Below, in pieces: positions 11,691 to 23,600 of a stretch of DNA of 64,000 bases (its first letter is position 1; every line of letters starts with the position of its first letter). Source of the stretch: Owenia fusiformis (lineage: Eukaryota; Annelida; Polychaeta; Sabellida; Oweniidae); the NCBI GenBank assembly GCA_903813345.2, contig CAIIXF020000001.1, forward strand, positions 21,163,915 through 21,227,914, in the 5' to 3' direction. The notes beneath the pieces are model-generated. The model had not been told where the DNA came from. It did no database searches and saw only the letters and a program-made list of their open reading frames with translations. Position numbers and translations under genes: made by a program.

Positions 11691-12129
11691 TTTGTGTACT
11701 GGTGTTTATTTTTATTTTTTTCTGAAATATTTGAAATAAGCACAACCTTAAACAAACCAAAGCAAAGAGCCATTATATTCCATCTTAACCAGAAACCAGT
11801 GTTTTCAAAGCTTTATCTTGGTGCCCAGTTTTAATAATAATTCTTCTCGAAAATTTTGAATTTTGAAAATTGGGAATTATTTAGAGTCTTTTTAGCCAAT
11901 TGCTAAATAGCACAGCACAACCAGATTTGTTCTGACAGAGATATTAATTACTACATTGTGATCTGTATATAAGGTATAGCCAAGAGCATTTGAATTTGCT
12001 TTTAATGGGATGTGTTTGTTTTGCATCAGACAGTCAGAGGATAACAGTTGTTTAAAAACAAAGCCACAAATTAAAATTGGTAAATAGTAGTTATGCCCAG
12101 TGGAGCCAGGAGCGACATTCCCAATTCAA

Positions 12130-12860
12130 GGGTAGGAATTGGTATGGTTATCAAAAATATATTTATGTGCATTAGTGTGTACATTGTGTAGTATATCCCA
12201 GTCGAGTACCCAGGGTCACGAAAACAATGTGTAAAATAAAAAAAGGGAAAGTGTTATCAAAATATGCAATGAAAAGAAAGGGTATCAAGATGTGTTATGC
12301 GCATTTGTGTATGTATTGAGGAGTGTATCCCAGCCAAGTATCAAAGGTTAATGAAAACAATGTGTCCCAGGCAATGTGAAAACTCAGAAAGGGAGAGAGT
12401 AATCAAAAAAATATGTCTGAAAGGGAATGGTATCAAAAATATGTTATGCGCATTTGTGTGTGTATTGGGGACTATATCCCAGCCGAGTATCCCAGTCCCA
12501 GGTTAATGAAAACAATGTGTCCCAGGCAATGTGTAAACTAAATAGGGAGAGAGTTATCAAAAATATGTCATGAAATTAAAGGGAAAGGTATCAAAAATAT
12601 GTTATGCGCATTTGTGTGTGTATTGGGGAGTATATCCCAGCCGAGTATCCCAGTCCCAGGTTAATGAAAACAATGTGTCCCAGGCAATGTGTAAACTAAG
12701 AAAGGGAGAGGGTTATCAAAAATATGTCATGAAAGGGAAAGGTATCAAAAATATGTTATGCGCATTTGTGCATTTGTGTGTGTATTGGGAGTATATCCCA
12801 GCCGAGTATCCTAGCCCCAGATTCATGAAAACAATGTGTACCAATGTGTAAACTCAAAAG
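12130..12860 (+). repeat. Tandem ~150-bp repeat, about five units
   Basis: Units of about 147-158 bp carry GGTATCAAAAATATGTTATG, then a TATCCCAGCCGAGTATCC segment, then CAATGTGTCCCAGGCAATG. Starts are near 12,143 (diverged), 12,281, 12,428, 12,586 and 12,740. Short frames through the units (12297-12506, 12570-12851) are repeat artefacts. Confidence 0.85.
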
Positions 12861-13625
12861 GCAGATTCCCATGGTTGCAGTTGTGCCTCTGCTAGGTACA
12901 GGTCATAAGTGTCTCCAGTTATATAAAGTCTATCAGTAATTGTCAATTGATAGACATTGTCCCATTCATCCCTATAGGGAAAGAGAAGTTCCACAAATGT
13001 ATCAAATTCACATTCTAGAGTTTATGAGCAAGTAAAGGAAAGTGCATTGATTAGACTGAAATATGAATAAGTAATGGAGTGTGAATAATCAGAGTTTATA
13101 ATGAATGAACCATATTCCAGTTCAAAGGGTGGTTTATTTGTTGTGAAGAGTATAAGTATGAATGTGATTATCAGGATCACATTGCTCTCATTGACCCATT
13201 GACCAGGTATAACAAATCTAAATCCCATGAAAGTAAAGTACACAAGTGTGTTCAGATAAAATGACCAGAGCTGTCAATCAAAATTTACATAAGTGTGCTA
13301 CCATAAATTGCCCCTCCCCCTGGTGTCTGTGGGAATGGTGATTTGGTTTTTGTTTGGGTTTCCAGAAGACAAATAAACAGAAATGAATAATGCAGATACA
13401 GCCCCCTCACTTTGGTGGTATCAGGTAACAAGGGATCTCATTAGAGTACCTGAATAAATCAAAATATGATATAATCGATATGTGTGCCCTTAATGACTTA
13501 ATAAATGTGCAGAAATTAATTAAGCATGTATGGATTGAAAATTAATGGTAAAAGGAATGGTAATTGATATTCATTGAAAGTTGAGATTTGTTCAGGATCT
13601 CCCAGGGATTGTCAAAGGATACATG

Positions 13626-14974
13626 CAGTGGCGTAGGAACAATGTACGCCAAAACGCCAGTGCGTAGTGTTGAAAAGTGAGAATAAAAAAGAATTTTCCT
13701 ATGTTCTTTAGTCATATTTTCTCATTGTTCATAAATTGTAAAGTAATCTCGAGCACACTAGCCTAAAGAAATGTTTTGTGGATACCATATCATTATTGGT
13801 CTGTCTGGAAAATATCATTTAACAGATTGAATTCCCTTACCAACATGCTTTATTTCATGAAAATCAAGCCACTATTGAATGTCTTATGAATACAATTTTG
13901 CCAAATATTCGTGAATCGCGTTCTCTTCACGAATTTGAGAGGAAAACAGTTTTTTTTCAAAAACTACTTGATGAATACCTTTGACATTTTTCTGCATTTT
14001 CCGTAATGCGTATGCAAACTATGGTATCATATAATTATAATGACGAATCTCTTTAAATTTAGATGTACATTTTTTTATTCTCCCCTACCCCAATTTTTCA
14101 ATTTCACTATCGATTTATATTCCGTTGCTATGCAAAATCATACTCATAGACACGAAATTATAGTTAAGTCAACAATTATCTATTTTCTTACTAAATCACT
14201 AATTGTTATTGGTAGTACTTTTTGAAATATGGATGTTAAAGACAAAAACAACTTGAAAATGCTGATTATTCAATTACACGTTCCATTGATTTCAGTTCTA
14301 GAAAAGCGATTACCTATTTTTTTTTCATTTGAAAAATAATAGATTCTTGTTTTATAACATTTTTGGCACCCCCTAAGTCACGTTAACCTCGATTTGACCT
14401 TTGTGGTGGGTGTGTTTATTTGTTTCATTGATCACGAATGCGTTTCTTTATATCAATTGATCAAACTAGTTTCTTTAATCTGTACGTATTGTATTACACG
14501 GTACACGATGGAATCAGACAATACTATATATCTTAATTCAATTATTCGAAAATGATTAAAAAATCTCTAATTGTTTTTTGGAAATTGGTCGTCTCAATCG
14601 TTCGAGACATTTGCAAAGTGAGAATGATTTGTGTCGAGATTTAAAAGATAGGCTTTCCAAGGTGATTTTAAATGATGAAAATCATTTGAACATTTTAAAG
14701 CACATTAAAAAGGTATCAGGGATTTAAAGCTTGCATATAAAATCGAAACGCCAACCTATACGTATGACCAATCGCCCATATAAATGCATCGCTTAAGTAT
14801 TTCCGTTCACATTTAGGTTGTGAAAAACATTGCAAGCTTAAAATCTGTTACCATAAAATGACGTTTTACAAGCATAATATAGGCGTTTTGATATAGAATA
14901 TTGACACAATTGTTTCATTTTTTTTTGGCGGGATTTTTGGCGTAGTGTTGCATTTACACCTTCCTACGCCCCTG
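13626..14974. mobile_element. Nested 1.35-kb inverted-repeat DNA element (hAT-like ends)
   Basis: The left end CAGTGGCGTAGGAA is mirrored by the right end TTCCTACGCCCCTG. ACATG occurs directly on both sides (13621-13625 and 14975-14979). The CAG..CTG ends and GGCGTAGG core resemble hAT termini, but hAT elements normally make 8-bp duplications, so the class is uncertain. No transposase frame remains. It inserted into the LTR element and carries a smaller element at 14,724-14,842. Confidence 0.65.
14724..14842. mobile_element. ~115-bp mini-element with TTAAGCTTGCA ends (copy 1)
   Basis: The sequence begins TTTAAAGCTTGCA and ends TGCAAGCTTAAA. A second copy at 30,406-30,516 is homologous over the whole length (about 90% by eye) and stops at the same ends. 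This defines a very short mobile unit, possibly TTAA-targeting. Confidence 0.6.
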
Positions 14975-17654
14975 ACATGTGAATGATATTAGTACATGTG
15001 TAACTCATAAAGATGAGAGGTGGCCACCTTTTTTTAGTAGAATCAGATCAGATCAGAACAGACAGCCGACAGCCGACAGTTAGAATAAACAGATTAAAAG
15101 CAGTAAACAGCAGCAGAAATATATACAGCAGATAGTCAGAATAATCAAGCAGAACAATCAGAATTAGTGTTGATTTAATTCACCAATCAAGTTTAAGCCA
15201 GATATGTGCCAGTTGCACACTGGTGATCTCATTCACTTTGATGAGACACAGAAATTCAAGTGTAGAAACCAATTCAGGTAGTTAGTCAGTTAGTCAGACA
15301 GTTGATTCATGTGGTAATTCACAAACAGTTAAGCATCTTTGTGCTTTAATGACACATGTACTCTATCATACAATCCTATTTGATTCAATGAAGTGTGTGC
15401 ACCACTGAGAAAGTTATATCAAAAGGCAACCCTGGTAAAATATTCGAAAGGTAATAGGTAATTTTTGTAGCTTACTAATTGATTTAGTCCATATAAACTT
15501 TTAATGGGTAGGGCTAGGTTCATTAGTTGGTGATAAAATTTGCTTTAATGTTATGGAACATTAATTATTCAAATTACTACCATTGTAGAATGGATTATGA
15601 TTATTAGGGACTTATAAGTGTGTAATGAAACTAAAGACTGTTAACTGATGCAAGATAAGTAAAGTAGAAAAAGTTTAGTTCAAGTAATGCAATGCAAGTG
15701 GGAATTCTAATGCAATGCAAAAAGGAGTAAAAGTAGTAGTTCTTAATGAAGTATGTTGATAGGAAGAGTAAAGGTCGAAATTAGTTTCAGTTATATTCTT
15801 ATAATTCTTGTAAAAGTAAGACAGAGATTAAGTATTAGAGAGCGAGGCACCTGCAATGTTTACAGACACTAGTCATGCTAGTGGGTATAATATGTTATAT
15901 GAAGTTATGTAATGCAGACAATGTAGGGTACAGCATATTGAATTCAAATTAATTAAATATTTCTATGAGAGTACTTGGATATCTGTAGTTTGCTTTTTTT
16001 GGAATTTCAATTATGAAAACAATTATCTATTGTTTTGGTCAAGAGTTGTATCACCGCTTTTCAGTCTGATCAGCTGATGGCATGGTACTGCTTTTCTTAA
16101 ATTTTCTGAAACTCATAGTAACTTTTTTACGAATTAAAAAAAACAGAGTATTTTTGTCATATGTTTGTTATAGATAGTATGCATGCATGCATAAATAATT
16201 ATGTAAAGGGCCCTCATAGAATAGTCATACTTTTTATTTGAAGTAATTGCAAATTAGGCCTAGTGGTGAACAATCATAATGTACTCATAAGTTTAACATT
16301 AATTATTTGATAGAGCATGTAAAGTAATATAAATAGTTTGTAATTGATACTAATCTACTAATACATTAACAATTATTAACATTACTAATCCCGAAGCAGA
16401 AAACATACCTGGGCGGATGAACAATTGGACTTCATGGTGGAATTAACGAACTGAAATGCCTTGTGAAACATGATTCAAGAACATTTGTAGCTGATCAGAT
16501 GGATTATTTTTATACCAAAATGGAATTGACATTCACACATCACTCATCACATATCACAATACAGTGTGTTGCAAAATGAACGCTGAAGTGTGATACCTTT
16601 TGGTTTTAAAACAACCTACCCAGTGACCATGTGGACCGGATTACAGAATGCGTAATTGTCATTTATATTAATGATTATGGATATGAGAGAACAGTGAGAT
16701 TATGATACATCGACACGCAATATCGGAACCTATGTGATTTTGTGGCTCCACCCACATATAATATTGAATATGTGCCTATGATTTGGATTAAAACATTGGA
16801 TTACAAATGAGATTACCACAATGATATGCAACAAAGATTGGGGTTGCTGAGACTTGACACAAGATACTATCATGTATGTTCAGTGCTAATAATATTGTTG
16901 ATGCAGTACCAAATACCAGCCGTGTGACCTCTTGACCCTGAGAGACAGTTCATCATGTTTATACTGTGAATGCTAGTTACTGTACAATGATGGTTCAATT
17001 TCAGGCCATGTTTATTTACTTATGGTAATTTATTGGTCATCTTTACATGGATTGTTTAGTTATGGAAATTTAGATTTACTTTATGTCACAATTGCTTTGA
17101 GATGATAATTTTGAAGGCCAAATTTACTATGATTTGTTATTGTATTTACCAACTCAGTTATAGTGTAATATTCTTCGTTAATGTAAACAAAAGGGCTTTA
17201 TTTGAAACTGTTGTCATTTTTATTTCAATTTTGCAATCAATTATTTTATTGAGAGATTATATAGGCAATTTAAGATATAGATGTTTATTAATCACTGTTT
17301 GTGTTTTATATAATTATCAATTGCATGATATTGTATAATTTGCACTTAAATGCTGATGGTCTCTATTGAATTGACAGTGTAAGTTGTACTTTGATACTTT
17401 ATATTTTGGCAATCTTGGAAAAGTAAAATCTTGAGCATTACAGATAGTGGTTGTCAACTAGGACTATGTTACATTAAGTATATTTGTCCAGTTAGGGGAG
17501 GTTAGATCTGTCATGATTACAAATGTTAAAATATCATTGTATTTTGATTTTATTTTGTGTGTAAAGGTATATATCAATGTATTTGTCAAATCCGTTACTT
17601 TAATATTATTATATTGTTTTGATGTTACTTGAAGATCGAGGACGATCTTATTTT
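14975..17654. other. Right half of LTR-element interior, non-coding
   Basis: No frame longer than about 80 codons and no retroviral-type motif was seen. Around 15,050-15,150 there are CAGACAGCCGACAGCCGACAG and CAGCAG-rich phrases. Confidence 0.5.
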
Positions 17655-17672
17655 TCATTGGTGGGGGGGTGG
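17655..17672 (+). promoter_or_regulatory. Polypurine tract of the LTR element
   Basis: CATTGGTGGGGGGGTGG immediately precedes the 3' LTR start at 17673, where plus-strand priming occurs in LTR elements. It is interrupted by T residues but lies in the right place. Confidence 0.6.
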
Positions 17673-18622
17673 TGTAACGGATTTGGGTCTTAGGATGTAT
17701 AATTTCTCAGTTATCTCTGTATTTACATAAAGGCTGAAGGTCCTCATATAGTGGTCAGACTTAATTGTCATTTATAAACCAATCATGTATCAGTATCTAG
17801 TCTTAGTTCTTGGTTTCATAGAGGCTGATGGTCTTTAGACAGTAGGCACACTTCCATTGTATCTTTCAACCAATCACTTCACAGTCTGGTCATGTTCAGT
17901 CCACTTGAGTTTTGGTGCAAGCAGTCTTTTACTATGGAATATTCTCAGTACAAGTTACATTCTAACATTTGTTTCAGTCACTTAACCAATCATTGGCCCA
18001 TAATTTGCCATGGTCAGTTTTAGGGATGTCTTTTAGTGTTCAATTTAACCAATCAGTGGCTTCAGTGTCTTGGTCCCTCTGTACAAGCTGCACTTGGGGT
18101 CTCAGGGGTATATAAGTAAATGTTCCCCCTCAGGACCTCAGTCTCGCTCCTGGCTCGCTTGGGTAAAGGTCTCCAGCTCTGGTACAGTCTTTGTGGATAT
18201 TTGGACTAGGAATCAATTAAGGAGTTCAGTTTATCAATTAGTCGGATATATATTTGTCACCATCTTGGGTATTTACTTAAGTCGCAGGCACTTGGTTGTT
18301 TTGGGGTGAGTTATCAATGCATTATTTACAGGTACAGTACTTTGAACACATGATTTGTTTGACATTATTGTGTGAGATAATTGCAAGCTATCAGTCCAGG
18401 TATTGTACTTAGATTTAATTAGTATTGAGGTTACAGGAGTTGTACTTGTATGCATTTCTTATTGTTATGTAACATGTTCATGTACCTTATGACTTATAAT
18501 TAAACAATATAGTAACGTTGATTATTGTTGACCTCAAACCTAAACGTTTTGTTTGACACTTATTATTAAATCAACCCCCACGAAACTGCACAAACCCCAA
18601 CACAACACCTTGGGTCGTTACA
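17673..18622 (+). repeat. 3' LTR
   Basis: Same length and ends as the 5' LTR. Its TATATAAG at 18109-18116 points toward the small membrane-protein gene that starts 268 bp beyond the LTR. Confidence 0.9.
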
Positions 18623-18797
18623 ATATGTTTGAAGTGCAGCTGTTTATGATTTTGCTTGCTGTGAGATATATGTGTACTGTGTAGCCTTGTGGGCAAGTAC
18701 TTCCAACAAGAAACCAATATTGGATACCTTCTTGGCTCTTCTAGGAATCCCAAGCATCACTTTCCCCAACTTCCCACAGTGAATCATCAAAATTTTG

Positions 18798-18810
18798 TAT
18801 AAATATAAAG
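18798..18810 (+). promoter_or_regulatory. TATA box of small membrane-protein gene 1
   Basis: TATAAATATAAAG lies about 90 bp before the ATG at 18890. That spacing leaves room for a start site near 18,830 and a 60-nt leader. It supports the ATG as a true start rather than an internal exon. Confidence 0.5.
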
Positions 18811-18889
18811 CCCCACAGTACATGTAGAATATACATGTATATTACAAGAGGAACCAGTCAGTAAAAAATAAAGTATTCTTTAAACTAAG

Positions 18890-20537
18890 ATGAATTTCAC
18901 CATTCATGACAACAGAACTGTTTTACCATACAAAGTTAACTCTGAAAGTGCTGAAGGTATGTAAATATATTGTCATAAAGCTGTCAAAGCCATTGGTTTT
19001 TATTATGAGACATTTACATTTATTTTAATATATAGTATAATGTAGATGCCTTCACTCATTAAATCAGGCATAGAATTTATGATATTGTGTTGCATTCTCG
19101 TGAAAAAAGCACAATGAGAGAATTTTTGTAAAAATGGCTGGAAATTCAAATATTTAAAAAAGATTTTTTTTTAAAAATGGTCAAAGCAAACTTTTGAGGT
19201 ATTCCACAGACCTCTTTAAAGAAGATGTATGGGATTATTGATAAATGGAATGGACTTAAAAGTAGTTGGAATAAAATGTAACAAGACATTAACATGCAAA
19301 ATGTCACCACCTGCCATTTGTTACAGATACTGAACTCCAGATGCCGAATGTCAAACACTGTCCACAAAAAGATGGAGACAGCAACTGAACAATATATGTT
19401 ACTATTTGTGGTGGTGACATAACAATATTAAGCCTGTTAAGGATGAAACGATATTTGATATAAAAAATGATTTTAAAATATTACAATTTTAATGTTTTTT
19501 TTAGGTTTTTGGTTCTGTGGTGTTATTTTATCATATATTGGGAATGTTGAACATCCTGGACATTTGCCATTTCCTGTAAAATGCAAATGGTATTCCCCAT
19601 GGATTAATCAGAGTATACTCTGGAAACAGATACTACTTCCTAGGTTGAGTTGACCTTATAGTAAACAAATGAGAAAAAGAACAAAAATATTGGAAATGGA
19701 GTACTTTATTTACCTTTACAATGAATGCATAAATAAGACAATTCAAAAATACTTTGCTTGCTTCCAGTCGCTGCAATAGTTGGAATATTGGTTGTACTGG
19801 TATTACTGTTAATCCTAGTGACATGCATAACTTGCAGAGAAATGCGAAACAATAGTAAGCAATTGACCATACCCGATAGCTGTTACATTGGAGGAAGTGA
19901 GTATACGCTTATGTTGTTTATGATTCAAGTTTTTGTTATTAATCAAAACAGCACTTGTAGCTATGAACATTTGAGTGAAATAGGCAAACAGTTTTGTTTC
20001 TACCAAAACTAAATATTTCTTTCTCAGTTAATGAGAAATTAGATTGATGAACATACATATGAGTTCTCCCACTAAAAGGTAGCATCAGATCTAGCAAGCA
20101 ACCTTAACAAAAAATGTTTCATTTGAAGAGTTTTTTGCTGATTTCCTTCAGTGTCATGTATTTTATCAAATATCAAAAACACCCAAAGTGCATACTTTAG
20201 TTGAGGAAAACCAGTTTTAATGTGGTCATCACATTTATTACATTTTATTGTATTTTTCCCTATTATTACACTTAAATAAAAAATAAATAAATAACTTCAC
20301 CAATTGATATAACATATCAAATGGATCTTTTGGAAGATATCATACCTGAGATCATAAGGAATATATTGGTAGGTCAATTGTGTACATTGCTTGCAATTTC
20401 GTCACCACCTGTAGATCTGATTCGTCCTTTAAAATAATATTTTTCATGTTACAGATGTAAGAGCTTATACAAAAGTCACAATTCCTGAAGAGGCAAACAT
20501 ACACAGTGGAAACATGGAAAAAGCAGTTGTTACATAA
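18890..20537 (+). CDS. Small single-pass membrane protein 1 (92 aa, three exons), family unknown
   Basis: Exons 18890-18956, 19768-19896 and 20455-20537 have GT..AG borders and join in frame (phases 1 and 1) to a TAA stop. The product starts MNFTIHDNRT, with N-glycosylation sequons at residues 2 and 8. It has one hydrophobic helix at about 24-45 (ends LVTCITC), then a basic CREMRNN junction and a roughly 45-residue tail ending EKAVVT. There is no cleavable signal peptide; the glycosylation sites and basic inner flank suggest N-out topology. An in-frame TAA two codons before the ATG and A at -3 support this start. A paralogue with the same exon plan lies at 41,439-45,304. I recognise no family. 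It might instead be the 3' part of a larger receptor if an upstream exon is spliced at the AG before the ATG. Confidence 0.6.
19301..19420. mobile_element. 120-bp MITE with ATGTCACCAC ends
   Basis: Left ATGTCACCACC and right GTGGTGACAT are inverted. Relatives lie at about 28,023-28,100, 56,403-56,605 and 58,932-59,020, sharing CCACCTGCC.TTTGTTACAGA and CCACAAAAA. It lies in intron 1 of small membrane-protein gene 1. Confidence 0.6.
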
Positions 20538-20655
20538 AACAAATGTGTCCAAATGACAAAAGGAAGTGTAAATGGAGACATATAAGAATGTTTTCAATTT
20601 GAATTGAAACTCAAGCACTGTAACTGGACATGCAACTGACTACCAGAGCAGTGAA

Positions 20656-23600
20656 CACTGGTCAGTATCAAGCAAAGGTAACGGCCGCCACCTTCGCATT
20701 AAAGATGGCGGACGGGAAGTGTCGGTTTTGATATTTTTAGTTTTCATGGAATTTAACTACTTTATAGTTGACGCAATGCTTTGATATTTGAACCAAATCA
20801 GACTTATATGACATGGGAACTATGGAATATGATAATTTGTTCATATATCATGCGTGGGGGCCACAGTTGAAGGATATCTTCCACCGCTTAACCTAAGGGA
20901 ATGTAACTGGAAATGTAAGATATGGTCATGTTAGTTTTCAATACACGGTAACAAGACATCTTAGCTCTCCATTATAAACTCTCATAACGTTACTGCATCT
21001 CTCTTATTAGTATAGTAGGAACAAGGGGTTCCCATGCACCCATAAGGTGTGAATAAGTTACATACATTTTTGTAATCCCTAGGGTGTCTATTTAATGAAT
21101 TCATTTGTTAACATTGCCAACTAATGTCCCATAGTACTTTTATGGCGGCATTCAGTTACCATGGTTACGCATCTTTAGACATCTTACCTTGGTATCTTAA
21201 ATCATTTGTAGCTCTGTCATTATTTGGTCTATAGAAATGATATTGGTACCAAATTAAACCTCATTAAATTTCCAATAAATTTCTGTTATTCAATTATGCA
21301 AATTATCTAATTTGCATAAATTATGACGTCATCAATCTATTTTTGGTTCAGAATTTCCAACTATAGCAACGTATCTATTAGAACTGAGGCCGTATGGCAA
21401 AATTTTTGAAAGGTTTTGTCCTTTATTCTATTAGTATAAGGTATAAGCAACATAAAAGTGAAAACAGATTCAAAATTGAATCAGTATTACGAAAGTTATG
21501 TAACTTTCAAGGCAATAATATACATACGTCTTACCTTGGAGTCTTGAATCAATGTAGCTTCGCCATTATTTGGTCTATATAGATGATTGGTATCTGATTA
21601 AACCTTATTAAATTTACTATATGGTTACAATATTCATTTATGCAAATTAGCTAATTTGCATTAATTGTGACGTCATCAATCCATTTTTGGTTCAGAATAT
21701 CCTAGTATAGCAACATATCTATTAGAACTGAGGCCGTATGACAGAATGTGTTTCATAGTTTTGTCCCTTATTTGATGAGTGGAAGATATAAGCAACATTA
21801 AAGAGACAACAAATCTTCAAAATTGGATCAGAATTAACAAAATTATCCAGCTTTGGAGGCAGCTACTGTGAACGTCATTGTTTGACAATTATAAAAAGAA
21901 TATTAAATTAACAAAAAAAATAACAACCATAGTTGTTTCAATCTTATTGAGTAAAAATGTGCATGTATTTGAACTAAACTAATAAGTATGTGGAAAGGTT
22001 ACATGTATTTTGACTATCATTCACAGGGGTCAAAACGGTTATCTCGACCCTGTATATTAAAGATCCAATCTTATAATTTACCATGCACTTTCAATGATTC
22101 ATATAAATAGTATACATATAGTCTGATTTTCATCATATTCTTCATATTCTTGATTCTTAAAGTATCTGAAGTATAAAGCATGATTAGAAGTGAAGATGAT
22201 TCATCATATGGTTTATGTAATATTTCTAACATTTCAGATGCTATGGTAACATCACTTGATAATGAGGTTTTTACATTTCACGTTCTTAATGAGTTAAAAG
22301 AAAGTTATTCTCCCTTTGCTTTAGAGATAAATAGTCACATGAATTTGTTTAAAATATTATAACTTAATTTAACCCCCTCCTGACAGCCCCCATATTTGTA
22401 GATTTTGGTGAAACCTGGCAAAATACATTAATTATTAGGTTCCAGAAGCCCCCAAAAGCTATATGATGGCCCCCAGTGGCCCCAAGAATCTATACAGGGG
22501 CCCCAAGTGGCCCCCAGAAGGTATACGATGGCCCCCAGAAGCTATACAAGGGCCCACAGAAACTATACTGTGGTCTCCAGAAGCTATATGGTGGCCCTCA
22601 GAAGCTATATGATGGCCCCCAGAAGCTAATTAGTGGCCCCCAGGAGCTATACGGTGGCACCCAGAAGCTATACAGGGAACCCCAGTGGCCCCAAGAAGCT
22701 ATACGATGGCCCCCAGAAGCTATACAGCAGCCCCCAGAAGCTACACAATGGCCCCCAGAATCTATATGATGGCCCCCAATGGCTCGCAGAAGCTATACAG
22801 GGCCCCCAGTAGCCCCTAGAACTAAACGATGGCCCCCAAAGCTATATGGTGGCCCATTGGGGGACACTGTATAGCTTCTGGAGGCCATCGTATAGCTTAT
22901 GGGGGCTACCATATAGTTTCTGCGGGCCCTTGCATAACTTCTGGGGGCCATCGTATAGCTTCTGGGAGCCACTGGGGGCCCCTGTATAGCTTCTGGGGGC
23001 TACAGTACAGTTTCTGCAGGCCCTTGCATAGCTTCTGGGGGCCATCGTATAGCTTCTGGGAGCTACTGTGGGCCCCTGTTTAGCTTCTGGGGGCCACTAT
23101 ATAGCTTTCGGGGCCACTGGGGGCCACCGTATAGCTTCTAGGGGCTACTGGGGGGGCCCTTTATAGCTTCTGGGAGCCATTGGGGGCCACCATATCGATT
23201 CTGGGGGCCATTGTGTAGCTTCTGGGAACCACCATATAGCTCCTGAGGGTCACTATTTAGCTTCTTGGGGCCATCATATAGCCTATGAGGGCCACCGTAT
23301 AGCTTCTAGGGGCTACTGGGGGCCCTTCACATCTTCTGGGAGCCATTGGGGCCATCCTGTAGCTTTTTGGGGCTCCTGTATAGCTTCTGGGGGCCATCGT
23401 TTAGCTTCTTGGGGCCACTGGGGTCCCCTGTATAGCTTCTGGGAGCCACCGTATAGCTCCTGGGGGCCACTGATTAGCTTCTGGAGGCCATCATATAGCT
23501 TCCCAGGGCCACTGGGGGCCACCATATAGCTTCTGGAGACCATAGTATAGTTTCTGGGGGCCCTTGTATAGCTTCTGGGGGCCATAGTATAGCTTCTGGG

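Larger units (their letters stand above)
10095..18622 (+). mobile_element. Complete non-autonomous LTR retrotransposon (LARD-like), 8.5 kb
   Basis: Two 950-bp LTRs (10095-11044 and 17673-18622) begin TGTAACGG and end CGTTACA, and are flanked by a 4-bp duplication ATAT (10091-10094 and 18623-18626). A primer-binding site follows the left LTR and a purine tract precedes the right LTR, so the element reads on the plus strand. The 6.6-kb interior has no long reading frame and no gag, protease, reverse transcriptase or integrase in any frame. It must therefore have been mobilised in trans. LTR segments compared by eye are identical, including reading frames on both strands at the same offset of 7,578 bp, which implies a recent insertion. 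The interior has two tandem arrays and a nested inverted-repeat element. Gypsy-type mobilisation is suggested by the 4-bp target duplication but is not proven. Confidence 0.9.
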
